A stretch of 33,432 nucleotides of DNA, from NCBI GenBank assembly GCA_021372535.1, contig JAJFUH010000055.1, forward strand, positions 1 through 33,432. Reading direction: 5' to 3'. The notes below the pieces were generated by a model, which was not told the origin of the DNA, did no database searches, and saw only the letters and a program-made list of their open reading frames with translations. Both the position numbers and the translations under genes were made by a program. The DNA comes from a bacterium. Lineage in GTDB: Bacteria > Latescibacterota > Latescibacteria > Latescibacterales > Latescibacteraceae. This document shows positions 16,978 to 25,731 of the stretch, piece after piece (within the stretch, counting starts at the first letter, position 1; each line of letters starts with the position of its first letter).

Positions 16978-19164
16978 CTAATTGTTCATGACCACTGATA
17001 CGAAGCTCTCGGGCCCCGTCACACCCGCGGTGTTGCGGACTTTCATTCTAAGGCGGTTGAGTCCCTCGTGGAGCTTCCACGCGAAAGCGGACGAGCGATT
17101 CTCCTTCCAGCCGCCACCGTCGACATTGACGAGGAACGTGTCGAAGCAGGGCGTCACAGTGTCGGCGTCGATGCGGAGCACTGCGGGCAGCTCTGTCTCG
17201 CTCACCGTAAGCTCGGCCTGGTTGAGTGGATAGTTGAAGTCCTGCGGACGGTCGGTGTGGAGCTGATATTCGCGTTTGCGGGGGAACGTGTCGTTGTAGA
17301 AGCCGTAGAAGAGGTCGCCGCCCCAGTTGCTCGAAATGCGCCACGGAACGGGCCACTGACGGCTCGCGAAATCGTTGCGGAGCGGCATGTGGAGCTGTCC
17401 CTTGAAGAACAGGAGGTGCGGGCCCTGGCTCACGTCGTAGATCGAGAATTTGTTGTCGCCCTCACGGAATTTGATGCGGGCATTGTACGCCAGCGAATCG
17501 CCCGGCATGGCCCACCGTATGGGATACTCCCACTCCATCGGGCGCGGCGCGATTTCCCTCAGCCGCCCGTTGATCTCGACGAGATTCATCGGTATCCCTG
17601 TGTCGGGGTCGTAGATGTAGTAATCGCGGGTGGCGTCGAGAAACACCCATTTGTTGAACTCGTTCGACCAGACCTCGGTGACCTCGTGGCCGTATGTCGT
17701 CCTCGTGGCGATATTGATCCAGCGCGCGGGATACCCCATGGCGAGGCATGCCCCGATGAGCGTCAGGTTGCAATAGAGGCAGTGTGCGTCACGCCGCCGT
17801 CCTGTGTACTCCTTCTGGAGAACGATGTTCCCCTTCGCGTCCTTTTTGAGGTCGGGCAGGTCGTAATAGTTCCAGGCGAGACGGTCGAGTCCCTTGATGG
17901 GGATTTCGTACGCCCACCTCATGAGCCTGAGCTGGGCTTCGAACTCGGATGTCGCGCCCGCAACGACCTTGTCGAGCTGGAAACGCTCGCGGTATTCCCT
18001 GAGCTTCGCAAAATCCTCGTGGGTATACTCCACCGAGGACCGTATCACCATGCCGTTACGGAACTCGACGATACGTTTCGTTATGTTCGTCCGGATGGGG
18101 ATATCCTCAGTTGTCGTTGTAACAGTCATGCCCCTGAGCGCCGGCGTCACGAGCGGATTTACGGCTTTCATGACCACCCTGAACTGGAGGTAACGGCCCC
18201 GGGTGTTCTGCCATGACCGTGTGAAGTCACCGGTCTCTTCCCAGACTGACCAGCCGTTCGAGGACGGTACCGGATTGTCGCCAGTGCGGACCGAGATGTC
18301 CGCGGAAGAGCCTTCGGGGACATCGATATCCCACTGCACGCGGCAATCGCCGATTCTCAGGAGCTTTTTGATCTTCCCTGCGCCCGGCGCTTCAGCGAGG
18401 TCGATGACGGGAGAGGTGTAAATCCCCTCGGGAACCGAGCGGTCGAGGCTCAGACGGATATCGTATTCGCCGTCGATCTCACCTTTCCATCCCAGGTGAT
18501 CGAAATCCCATGTCTGCCCGCCATCACGGCTTTTAGCGCTGCGGTTCGGGTGATGGGTACGCGTGTCAGACCCGCGCTTGTATTCGCCGTCCGCCGCGAC
18601 CATGATTTCCCAGCTCGTACTGTCGGAATCGGCATGGATGGTGATCTCGTTGACTCCTTTTCTGAGCGCGCCGACAGGAATTTCCACGAAAAACCAGTTA
18701 TCCAGGTCTCCCGCCCAGTCGCGGGTGTAGTATTGTCTGGCAAAGGGATGCGCGTATTTCGTTGCGGGACGGATAAACTGCACACCGTTGATGCCTATAT
18801 GGAGCGGGGTTTCGTTACCCTTCATTTCGAGGCCGTTGAACACGAGCCAGCCGGAATACGCCCGCGGATCATCGAGCACGAGGTCTTTACGGATGGTCAC
18901 ACCCCTGTGGAGCCGCTCGAACCACGAACGATCCTTCGCCCCTTCGGGCATACCGATGGCGGGAGCATCGTCCTCAATGAGATACATGTCGTCGAGCCTG
19001 ATGGCGTGCCCGCTCCCGAAAAATTTAAGCTGTTTGAACTGGCCGCGCGCTTCGAGGGCGTCTGCGTCGAGGGTATACTGCACGGTCGCCTGCTCCCCTG
19101 CTGCCGGGCGGCCTGCGATACAGAGCCCTGTCAAGCCGAGTAAAACGAATTTTTTGATATTCAA
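16978..19164 (-). CDS. Secreted transglutaminase-like cysteine protease-fold protein
   Basis: A 728-residue exported protein. The start is TTG at 19164, with a strong GAAGGAGG site upstream and a signal peptide (KKFVLLGLTGLCIAGRPAAG) directly after, so no later start fits. Residues about 25-200 look like a beta-sandwich ligand-binding module, and 245-350 another. Residues about 400-515 form a transglutaminase-like core. Its probable triad is C462 (DAHCLYCN, 15 residues before GYPAR), H493 (YGHEVTEVW) and D510 (VFLDATRD). The C-terminal 640-728 resembles a beta-sandwich of the Ig type. Such enzymes cleave or transfer acyl groups on proteins or cell-wall peptides; the target is unknown. It is transcribed toward the CDF gene and lies just downstream of arsC, with no functional tie evident. 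Confidence 0.8.
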   Translation of the reverse strand: MNIKKFVLLGLTGLCIAGRPAAGEQATVQYTLDADALEARGQFKQLKFFGSGHAIRLDDMYLIEDDAPAIGMPEGAKDRSWFERLHRGVTIRKDLVLDDPRAYSGWLVFNGLEMKGNETPLHIGINGVQFIRPATKYAHPFARQYYTRDWAGDLDNWFFVEIPVGALRKGVNEITIHADSDSTSWEIMVAADGEYKRGSDTRTHHPNRSAKSRDGGQTWDFDHLGWKGEIDGEYDIRLSLDRSVPEGIYTSPVIDLAEAPGAGKIKKLLRIGDCRVQWDIDVPEGSSADISVRTGDNPVPSSNGWSVWEETGDFTRSWQNTRGRYLQFRVVMKAVNPLVTPALRGMTVTTTTEDIPIRTNITKRIVEFRNGMVIRSSVEYTHEDFAKLREYRERFQLDKVVAGATSEFEAQLRLMRWAYEIPIKGLDRLAWNYYDLPDLKKDAKGNIVLQKEYTGRRRDAHCLYCNLTLIGACLAMGYPARWINIATRTTYGHEVTEVWSNEFNKWVFLDATRDYYIYDPDTGIPMNLVEINGRLREIAPRPMEWEYPIRWAMPGDSLAYNARIKFREGDNKFSIYDVSQGPHLLFFKGQLHMPLRNDFASRQWPVPWRISSNWGGDLFYGFYNDTFPRKREYQLHTDRPQDFNYPLNQAELTVSETELPAVLRIDADTVTPCFDTFLVNVDGGGWKENRSSAFAWKLHEGLNRLRMKVRNTAGVTGPESFVSVVMNN

Positions 19165-19207
19165 GCGCCCCTCCTTCGCCGGAAGAAACGAGCAATATCA
19201 TATTTTT

Positions 19208-19648
<441 letters not shown>

Positions 19649-19650
19649 CT

Positions 19651-20232
19651 TTACTCCATAGTAAAAGAAGTGGCAAAAACGGGAGTATCATTCATGAGAG
19701 CATACCCGCGCAGACTTCCTTTCAGGAAGGAATTAACCTCATCGGTAACATAATCGGTAAACAGTGTTTTATTGACGAGGAACATCTGAAGACTGTCGAG
19801 CTTCTTCCAGACAATCTTCTTTCCGCCGCGTATCTTCACGAGCACCACCGACCTGCCATCGAGCTGGTAATCATCGATAAAGTGGCGGTAAGCGGGTAAA
19901 TCGACCGGAATCATGCGCCACACAATGAGCCCGTCGGAACAATGCTGCCCGAAATTTCCGTTCAATGCATCACGCATGAATTTTTCGATTTTCCTGCAGG
20001 TCAGGTCGCGGTTGCTCGTGGTGAAATAATACACGACATCAACATTTGCATCGGGCAGAAGAATATGCTGAACATCGACAGGTTCACCTGTCTGGTTTGT
20101 TTCATGGGATGAGTCATTAGCCGTCATAAAGGGGAAAACCAGCTTGTCCTGAAAAATCATGAGCAGAAGGAAAATGATCAGAGCACCCTCCAGCATCGCA
20201 AGCAGATAATTCTTTATATCCCTCGATTTCAT
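19651..20232 (-). CDS. ArsF-like thioredoxin-fold protein lacking the CxxC pair
   Basis: A 193-residue protein with an N-terminal membrane anchor (LLAMLEGALIIFLLLMIF, 10-27) and an extracytoplasmic thioredoxin-like domain. It is a clear paralogue of the protein at 21098-21616. Shared segments include LLPDANVDVVYYF / VAPDANVDVVYYF, LIVWRM / LIWRML, KSVVLVKIR / RSVVLVKIR and YVTDEV / YITDEV. Where the paralogue has R-C-P-S-C it reads R75-D-L-T-C79, so the first active cysteine has become aspartate. A C-terminal extension (GSLRGYALMNDTPVFATSFTME) is absent from the paralogue. Disulfide exchange is therefore unlikely unless another cysteine (in FGQHCSDG) partners. It lies between arsG-like and arsC. 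Confidence 0.75.
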   Translation of the reverse strand: MKSRDIKNYLLAMLEGALIIFLLLMIFQDKLVFPFMTANDSSHETNQTGEPVDVQHILLPDANVDVVYYFTTSNRDLTCRKIEKFMRDALNGNFGQHCSDGLIVWRMIPVDLPAYRHFIDDYQLDGRSVVLVKIRGGKKIVWKKLDSLQMFLVNKTLFTDYVTDEVNSFLKGSLRGYALMNDTPVFATSFTME

Positions 20233-20405
20233 CTTTACCTGAAGCTCTTTCCGGGAATACTATGATTCCCCCAACAAACAGTTCCGGATAATACACCATA
20301 ATATGAAGCGATCAGTTTCCCACAATCCTCGCATCGTTCATTTTACAGCTTTTTGTGAGAATGGCGAGAGGGTAATTTCACAGGAAATTACATCTGATTG
20401 TCACA
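20233..20405. other. Intergenic gap inside the ars cluster with a small hairpin
   Basis: The perfect inverted repeat GTAATTTC (20372-20379) / GAAATTAC (20384-20391) sits just beyond the ArsG-like stop on the minus strand. It lacks a T tract after it, so termination is doubtful. A separate promoter for the downstream ArsF-like/arsC pair may lie here but was not identified. Confidence 0.4.
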
Positions 20406-21101
20406 TCAGAAAATATATCGAATTGAATAATATATTCCAACAACAATAAAAACAATACCGGTAATCCGACGGCTCCACCGTTCGAAACGGGTCAGGAAGG
20501 TAAACATCCTGCCTAGCGAGTTCATACCGAACGCAATAAAAAAGGCACATATGATAACGGGGAGAGCCGTACCGATACCGTACAGGGAAGGATAGAGAAT
20601 ACCGGACTGGATACGAGTGCGGGCCTGAAGGGAAAGAGGTATGAGACTGCCGAAAAAGAGCGCCGCCGAAACCGGACAGAACGAGAGGGCAAACAGAATA
20701 CCCAGAAATCCGGCGCCCCATATCCCTCCGCTGTCGACACGGCGCTGCAAGGTTCCGGTCATGGCGAATCCGGGGATATTCAGAGTCAGCAGCTCAAGAA
20801 GGAACATCCCTGTCACTATGAGAACCGGCCCCAGTATCTTGTTCATGGAAGTCTGAAGGAACATCGAAACAGCGGAAATCGAGAAGAGCGTTTCGACAAC
20901 GGCAAAAGCAATAACCACATACGTCAACATCCTTCCCGAAGTATATGCAATCCCGCCGAGAATCACATTCCGTATGGCGCCGGTCCGCTTGCCGAGGTAA
21001 GAAATAGCCGCGATATTGGTCGCAAGCGGGCACGGGCTTATCGAGGTGAGGATGCCAAGCCAGAGTACTGTCAGAGCAACAGTAATCATCGAATCGATCA
21101 T
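20406..21101 (-). CDS. ArsG/CcdA-like membrane permease
   Basis: A 231-residue, roughly six-span membrane protein of the DsbD/CcdA superfamily. It carries two pseudo-symmetric cysteine motifs: SISPCPLATN with C24 and SFCPVSAALFFGSLIPL with C142. In classical CcdA this cysteine pair passes electrons across the membrane. Next to ArsF-like proteins the family is annotated as ArsG, linked to efflux of aromatic amine arsenicals. The first ATG overlaps the upstream ArsF-like stop (ATGA). AAGGG lies immediately before it, so an ATG four codons later (21089) with better spacing is an alternative start. Whether it moves electrons or arsenicals here is not decidable from sequence. Confidence 0.82.
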   Translation of the reverse strand: MIDSMITVALTVLWLGILTSISPCPLATNIAAISYLGKRTGAIRNVILGGIAYTSGRMLTYVVIAFAVVETLFSISAVSMFLQTSMNKILGPVLIVTGMFLLELLTLNIPGFAMTGTLQRRVDSGGIWGAGFLGILFALSFCPVSAALFFGSLIPLSLQARTRIQSGILYPSLYGIGTALPVIICAFFIAFGMNSLGRMFTFLTRFERWSRRITGIVFIVVGIYYSIRYIF

Positions 21102-21616
21102 CCCTTCTCGATAAATGTCCTGACTTCATCGGTTATATATGATTTGAAAGCCTTTTCATCACCGAGCAGATTCCAGACCTGCTCCAGATTCTTCCATTCG
21201 ACCTCTTTACCCTTGCGGATTTTCACCAGTACGACGGATTTCGTATATAACTGGTATTCTTTGACAAAATGGTTGTTTTCAGGTGTATCGACCGCGAGCA
21301 TCCGCCATATGAGACGATGGTTCTTGAGCGCATCCTCAAAGTTCTCCTGTACGGCATCTCTCGTGAACGATTCGATTTTCATGCAGGAAGGACACCGCTG
21401 GGCGGTCATGAAATAATAAACGACATCGACATTTGCATCCGGGGCAACCGGATTCCCCGATCCTGTTTCATTTGATGCCTGAGCGGGTGAGTTCGCCGCC
21501 GCCTCCTCAGCGCCGGTTGTGTCAGCCGCATTACGGGTTTCTTTGACGATAAGAACAGCCACGCTCACCACAACAAACGCAACCAGCAATACTGTGACAA
21601 TCATTTTTGGTTTCAT
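21098..21616 (-). CDS. ArsF-like membrane-anchored thioredoxin-fold protein
   Basis: A 172-residue protein with a single N-terminal membrane anchor (about 5-24, IVTVLLVAFVVVSVAVLIV). A low-complexity linker follows, then a thioredoxin-like domain starting at PDANVDVVYYFMT. The CxxC motif is C75-P-S-C78. The family is known in databases as ArsF-type, named for the ArsE-ArsF pair implicated in reducing nitroaromatic arsenicals. Its stop overlaps the ArsG-like start by ATGA, so the two are co-translated. A plausible job is extracytoplasmic thiol redox with electrons supplied through the CcdA-like neighbour; this is inference. A degraded paralogue lies at 19651-20232. Confidence 0.82.
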   Translation of the reverse strand: MKPKMIVTVLLVAFVVVSVAVLIVKETRNAADTTGAEEAAANSPAQASNETGSGNPVAPDANVDVVYYFMTAQRCPSCMKIESFTRDAVQENFEDALKNHRLIWRMLAVDTPENNHFVKEYQLYTKSVVLVKIRKGKEVEWKNLEQVWNLLGDEKAFKSYITDEVRTFIEKG

Positions 21617-21713
21617 AGCCTGGATCCCCTCCGTTCATTACCATGAGTACTATATTATTGCATTCTGTATTCTGCGGTATTATCTATGATTTGTTCCATT
21701 TCTTCACCTGCGT

Positions 21714-22886
21714 TTAAAACCATTGCCGCGTTTTGAGGCAAATCCTTACAAGCATGAGCATGACGGGCACTTCAATGAGGACACCGACGACAGTTGCCAG
21801 CGCAGCGCCCGAGGAGAGCCCGAAAATCATGGTTGAGGTGGCAATCGCCACCTCGAAATGATTCGACGCCCCGATCATGGCAGAAGGTGCGGCATCGGGA
21901 TAGCTAAGTCTGAGAACCCGTGCCAGCCCGTAACCGAGCCAGAAAATGAGATTGGTCTGGATAAACAGGGGTATGGCAATCCAGAGAATGGTCAGAGGAT
22001 TCGAGATGATCACCTCCCCTTTGAATGAAAAGAGTAGCACGAGGGTGATGAGGAGCGCTCCTATCGTTATCGGAGTAAGCAGGTGAAGGAATCTCTCCCT
22101 GAACCATATCTCCCCTTTGGCGGCAATAATCCACTTCCGCGATATATACCCTGCTGCAAGAGGAAGCGCCACATAAATCGCGATGGACAGAAAAAGCGCC
22201 TGCCACGGTACCGGCAAACGGCCGACACCGAGGAGAAATCCTCCGAGAGGCCCGTAGAATACAAGCATGGTAAGTGAATTGATCGCCACCATCACAAGCG
22301 TGTGCCCGTCATTGCCGCGCGCAAGATATCCCCACACGAGCACCATGGCGGTACATGGGGCGACACCCAGGAGAATGCAGCCTGCCAGATAACTCCGCCA
22401 CAGGGGAATTTCGAGTACTTTCATGCCACCCGCCATCACAACCCTGCCATCACCGTGCAACGCACCGACCGGCAGGTCCAGACCGAGGGGCATTTTCACA
22501 AGATCGACGGCATCGGTACCGATGAAGTTCCTGAATACCATTCCGAGAAAGAAAACCGAGATAGCATACATGGTGAACGGTTTAACCGCCCAGTTGATAA
22601 AAAGCGTCAGGCCGACGGGCTTGATACTTTTCCCTGCCTTGACGATCTCGCCGAAATCGATCTTCACCATGATGGGATACATCATGAAAAAGAGGCAGAC
22701 GGCTATGGGGATCGATACAACAGGAGCCTCGCCGACATAAATCGCAAGACTGTCGAGAAACGAAGACACACCCGGCGCCAGTTTTCCCATCACGATCCCT
22801 GCGAGAATGCACAGAATCACCCATACGGTAAGATATTTTTCAAAAAAACTCAGCCCTTTCTCATGCCTTGTGTTTTCAGTTTCCAT
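21714..22886 (-). CDS. acr3: Arsenite efflux transporter Acr3
   Basis: A 390-residue, ten-span transporter of the Acr3 (BASS superfamily) type, exporting arsenite or antimonite by proton exchange. The conserved cysteine is C178 in [12 protein letters not shown], and the conserved acidic residue is E345 in [10 protein letters not shown]. Further family wording includes [11 protein letters not shown] (68-78), NWAVKPF and [21 protein letters not shown] segment upstream of the ATG can act as a ribosome-binding site. It follows the small thioredoxin by 47 bases and precedes the ArsF-like gene by 97. No ArsA ATPase is present, consistent with Acr3 acting alone. Confidence 0.95.
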   Translation of the reverse strand: METENTRHEKGLSFFEKYLTVWVILCILAGIVMGKLAPGVSSFLDSLAIYVGEAPVVSIPIAVCLFFMMYPIMVKIDFGEIVKAGKSIKPVGLTLFINWAVKPFTMYAISVFFLGMVFRNFIGTDAVDLVKMPLGLDLPVGALHGDGRVVMAGGMKVLEIPLWRSYLAGCILLGVAPCTAMVLVWGYLARGNDGHTLVMVAINSLTMLVFYGPLGGFLLGVGRLPVPWQALFLSIAIYVALPLAAGYISRKWIIAAKGEIWFRERFLHLLTPITIGALLITLVLLFSFKGEVIISNPLTILWIAIPLFIQTNLIFWLGYGLARVLRLSYPDAAPSAMIGASNHFEVAIATSTMIFGLSSGAALATVVGVLIEVPVMLMLVRICLKTRQWF

Positions 22887-22933
22887 GGAAGAGCATCCCC
22901 CTGTAAATTGTATCCTCGTTCAATGAACAGAAC

Positions 22934-23167
22934 CTACACGAGCATTTTTTCGATTTCTTCGACAGCGGGGATTTTCCCGACAGTTTTCACCTCGCCGTCC
23001 ACCACAAGCGCCGGTGTCATTATGACGCCGAATTCCATGATCCTGTTGATATCCGTTATTTTTTCGATTTCATACCCGATACCGAGCTGTTTCGCGGCTG
23101 CCTCGGAGTTTTCGGCAAGTTTTTTACACTTCGGGCAGCCGGTGCCGAGAATCTGAATGGTTTTCAA
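22934..23167 (-). CDS. Small thioredoxin-like CxxC protein (ArsE-position candidate)
   Basis: A 77-residue protein of the TM0996/MTH895 redox-active disulfide group. It begins MKTIQILGTGCPKCKK, with C11-P-K-C14, and has the cis-proline segment VIMTPALVVDGEV. The start is TTG at 23167, supported by AAAGGAG about eight bases upstream and by conservation of this N-terminus in the family. It lacks a signal peptide and so is cytoplasmic. In ars clusters this small protein often accompanies a permease. Its position with ArsF-like and ArsG-like partners suggests the ArsE role, or a reductant for ArsC. That assignment is tentative. Confidence 0.85.
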   Translation of the reverse strand: MKTIQILGTGCPKCKKLAENSEAAAKQLGIGYEIEKITDINRIMEFGVIMTPALVVDGEVKTVGKIPAVEEIEKMLV

Positions 23168-23374
23168 AATATTTCTCCTTTGTCATATTTAATCCGTGTG
23201 AATACTGATTTTGAAGATCACAGGGATGAGGACAATTTACGGTTTTTCATAGAATTATTACCTTCACCCCCGATTCCCTCCAGTAAACAGGAGAGGGGAA
23301 AAAAGCATTATATCGGGTATTCGAGCATGTTACTAATAATTACATCAAAGGGTTCTATTCATGATTGTTTCATT
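23168..23374. other. Intergenic gap within the ars cluster
   Basis: About 200 bases separate the permease stop from the small thioredoxin gene. A C-rich segment (CACCCCCGATTCCCTCC) followed by AGGAGAGGGGAAAAAAG near 23264-23306 can form an imperfect hairpin; it resembles common intergenic debris. No gene is seen. Confidence 0.4.
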
Positions 23375-24676
23375 TCATCCGAACACCGCGCCATAGATCA
23401 ATCCCGTGAAAGTCGCCATCAGAATGACGAGCGTCACAAAAACGACCGTCTTTTTCGTACCCATCACGCTGCGGATGACAAGCATGTTGGGCAGGCTGAG
23501 CGCTGGTCCCGCCAAGAGGAGCGCCAGCGCCGGGCCGTTTCCCATGCCGTTTCCGATGAGCCCCTGAAGGATAGGCACCTCGGTGAGCGTGGCAAAATAC
23601 ATGAATGCCCCGGCAAACGATGCGACAAAGTTCGACAGGAGCGAATTGCCGCCGACAGCGGCGCTGACCCAGCGCGATGGTATCAGTCCTTCATACCCCG
23701 GCCGCCCGAGAAGCGCTCCCGCGATGAGGACACCAAACAACAGGAGCGGCAGTATCTGTCCGGCGAATCCCCATGAGGAAGCGAACCAGTCGCTTGTCTC
23801 TCCCCTGTCGGTGCCTGTGATGACTGAAAGCCCCGCAATCCCGATCACAAACGGAATCATCGGCTCGTGGGGGAAAAAGAGTGCGGCGCTACCGGTGGGA
23901 ACTACGACGCCGAGGATTTTCCACCAGGCGAGGCCGAACCAGGCGATCAGCACAATCCCCAGCAGCACGGAAAATCCACCGGTAATGGGCCATTTCAATG
24001 AATAGATGACGTGCCAGAGACCTGCCGGCGCATCAGGCCTGCCCCAGTTGGCAAATACGAGAATGCCCACCATGGAGGCAAAATAGACTGCGGTCTGCCA
24101 CAGGGGGCGGGTATCTTCAGAATCCGGCATCGCGAACTGCGCCCTGGCCTTTTCTGTCTCCTCTTTCCGGAAGAATACATGCATCAACAGGCCGATAATG
24201 ATGCTGAAACCGACAGCGCCGACCGCTCTGGCTATTCCTAATTTGAAACCGAGAATGCGCGCGGTCAGTATGATTGCAAGGACATTGATCGCCGGGCCCG
24301 AGTAGAGAAACGCGGTGGCGGGCCCGAGCCCCGCGCCCATCCTGTAAATCCCTGAAAACAGCGGGAGCACGGTACAGGAGCATACTGCGAGGATTGAGCC
24401 GGACACCGACGCGACACCATAGGCAAGCACCTTGTTCGCCCGTGCGCCGAGATATTTCATGACCGAAGCCTGGCTGACAAACACCGAGATTGCGCCGGCA
24501 ATGAAAAAGGCGGGTATCAGGCATAGAAGGACATGTTCGCGCGCGTACCATTTCGCGAGGTACAGTGATTCCAGCACAGCGTTGTTGAAACGCGGAATTC
24601 CGACGGGAAGGTAATAAAAGCCGAGAAATACGGCCGCAAGTATACCAAGAGATTTCAATTCCTGTTTCATGCTCAT
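23375..24676 (-). CDS. ArsP/SO_0444-type permease
   Basis: A 433-residue membrane permease of the DUF318/ArsP_1 superfamily. The best-conserved segment is LAVCSCTVLPLFSGIYRMGA (97-116), containing C99 and C101, followed by GPATAFLYSGPAINVLAI. These are hallmarks of the family that includes ArsP, which exports trivalent organoarsenicals, and SO_0444, linked to metal efflux. A second pseudo-repeat contains LTEVPILQGLIGNGMGNGPAL and GPALSLPNM. An internal charged loop near 170-190 (RKEETEKARAQF) splits the two halves. The ATG has AAGAG upstream. It is the first structural gene after arsR but is separated from it by about 690 bases of repeats. Substrate is uncertain. Confidence 0.85.
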   Translation of the reverse strand: MSMKQELKSLGILAAVFLGFYYLPVGIPRFNNAVLESLYLAKWYAREHVLLCLIPAFFIAGAISVFVSQASVMKYLGARANKVLAYGVASVSGSILAVCSCTVLPLFSGIYRMGAGLGPATAFLYSGPAINVLAIILTARILGFKLGIARAVGAVGFSIIIGLLMHVFFRKEETEKARAQFAMPDSEDTRPLWQTAVYFASMVGILVFANWGRPDAPAGLWHVIYSLKWPITGGFSVLLGIVLIAWFGLAWWKILGVVVPTGSAALFFPHEPMIPFVIGIAGLSVITGTDRGETSDWFASSWGFAGQILPLLLFGVLIAGALLGRPGYEGLIPSRWVSAAVGGNSLLSNFVASFAGAFMYFATLTEVPILQGLIGNGMGNGPALALLLAGPALSLPNMLVIRSVMGTKKTVVFVTLVILMATFTGLIYGAVFG

Positions 24677-24865
24677 CGATTTCTCTTCAATACGGTTGTT
24701 TCATGAACGAATCCAAAGCTCAATTGAACGCGGATTCTCGCGGATCAGACGGATTCTCGCGGATTATATTTTCTAATTATATCTTTTGTGTCTTAACGTT
24801 TTATAATTGCTCATAATAGTACAAACAACATGTTATATAGATTTGTGTCTTTGTGGTTTATTATT
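24677..24865. repeat. Intergenic repeat phrases upstream of the permease
   Basis: GAACGCGGATTCTCGCGGAT followed by CAGACGGATTCTCGCGGATT lies near 24725-24764, a direct repeat. TTTGTGTCTTTGTGGTTTA lies near 24842-24860, and an ATCTTTTGTGTCTTAACG variant near 24781. All belong to phrase families found in other gaps. Confidence 0.6.
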
Positions 24866-25026
24866 ATTGCTCCGGCGAATAAATAATGATACCGGAAGTA
24901 AAAAAAACATGGATTCCCGCTTTCGCGGGAATGACGGCTTGGTGCGCAGTTACACAGATTGTACCGAATCACCTTCATAGGGCTCAATTTCCGAAATATA
25001 TTTCACTGTTTAATCGCCGGAGCAAT
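24866..25026 (+). mobile_element. MITE-like element family 1, copy B (complete)
   Basis: A complete 161-base copy with perfect 13-base inverted ends: ATTGCTCCGGCGA (24866-24878) and TCGCCGGAGCAAT (25014-25026). The internal hairpin is ATTCCCGCTTTCGCGGGAAT. It is nearly identical to copies A and C. It lies between arsR and the remaining ars genes. Flanking target-site duplications are not clear: TATT precedes and ATCA follows. Confidence 0.88.
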
Positions 25027-25370
25027 ATCATGAATAACCCTCATGACTATAAACAGTCACAACGAAAGATAAAAATGTATGCAGGCTGCATATGGATTCC
25101 CGATTAAAGATTCGGGAATGACAGCGCTCCAGAGACTCCCGTCGCCAGACCGGGGTTTCAGAACTGCATTCATGAAACAATATCCCGCATCGAACCAGAG
25201 ACTCCCGGCACCAGACCGGGGTTTCAGAACCGGGAACCGTAGATGCATTTTCAGATAAATCCGGATTAAGAAAATTGTAATACCATGAAGAAACAAAATG
25301 TTACAGTTCTTTATGCCTTTGCGACTTTATGAGAAAATATTTACATAGAATCGGTGTAAGTAAAATGGCA
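25027..25370. repeat. Duplicated repeat unit downstream of arsR
   Basis: The hairpin ATTCCCGATTAAAGATTCGGGAAT lies near 25096-25119. Two direct copies of a unit of about 35 bases follow, at 25130-25164 and 25195-25230 (AGAGACTCCCG, then CAGACCGGGGTTTCAGAAC). A related single unit lies at 15722-15755. The stretch ends in AT-rich sequence with TTTATGCCTTTGCGACTTTATG, another degenerate phrase. No gene is supported. Confidence 0.65.
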
Positions 25371-25697
25371 TCATTTTAATTCAACGAGGCGTATCTGCTC
25401 GCGGGCGTTTGTCAGAAGCACCGACTCGACGCAGGAAAAAAAATTAAGAATACACCGGGTTTTCAGAGAATAAAAAATTTTGGTACCTTCCTTTTCATCA
25501 CTGATGATCCCGACATTTTTGAGAATCGACAGATGCTTCGACACAGTCGATATATCGGCCCCGACCATTTCAGTGAGCTCACAGACACATCGTCTGTCAT
25601 GTGAAAGCACATCGATGATAAAGAGACGGGTCGGATGAGCCATCGCTTTTATGATACGGGCCCGGGCTTCGAACCGGGCATTTGTTTCGGCATCCAT
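25371..25697 (-). CDS. arsR: ArsR/SmtB-family metalloregulatory repressor
   Basis: A 108-residue winged-helix repressor. The family start HPTRLFIIDVL is at 21-31. The metal site C37-V-C39 in DRRCVCELTEM matches the As(III)-binding CxC of ArsR, and the recognition helix reads ADISTVSKHLSILKNVGII. It would bind its operator without arsenite and release it when arsenite binds the cysteines. AAGGAG upstream of the ATG gives a strong start. Upstream on the minus strand is a promoter TTGGCA-17-TATATT with an inverted repeat across the -10 box, indicating autoregulation. Divergent to it lies an EamA transporter. The downstream ars genes share the strand but are separated by repeats. Confidence 0.95.
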   Translation of the reverse strand: MDAETNARFEARARIIKAMAHPTRLFIIDVLSHDRRCVCELTEMVGADISTVSKHLSILKNVGIISDEKEGTKIFYSLKTRCILNFFSCVESVLLTNAREQIRLVELK

Positions 25698-25731
25698 AAC
25701 AATCTCCTTAAAGGAATGGCATGATCTTGCA

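Noticed and set aside
17068-18216. Long plus-strand open frame (382 codons)
   Set aside because: It lies wholly antisense to the transglutaminase-like gene, which has clear motifs, a signal peptide and a ribosome-binding site.
24886-25107. Open frame with the translated phrase KKTWIPAFAGMT
   Set aside because: It is a reading of the family-1 element; the same peptide arises at 30977-31231. It is repeat translation and not a gene.
25130-25230. Possible CRISPR array
   Set aside because: Only two imperfect units are present, with no regular spacers and no cas genes nearby.
25057-25296. Minus-strand open frame with repeated VLKPRSG.GSLW
   Set aside because: The internal protein repeat is simply the duplicated 35-base DNA unit read in frame.
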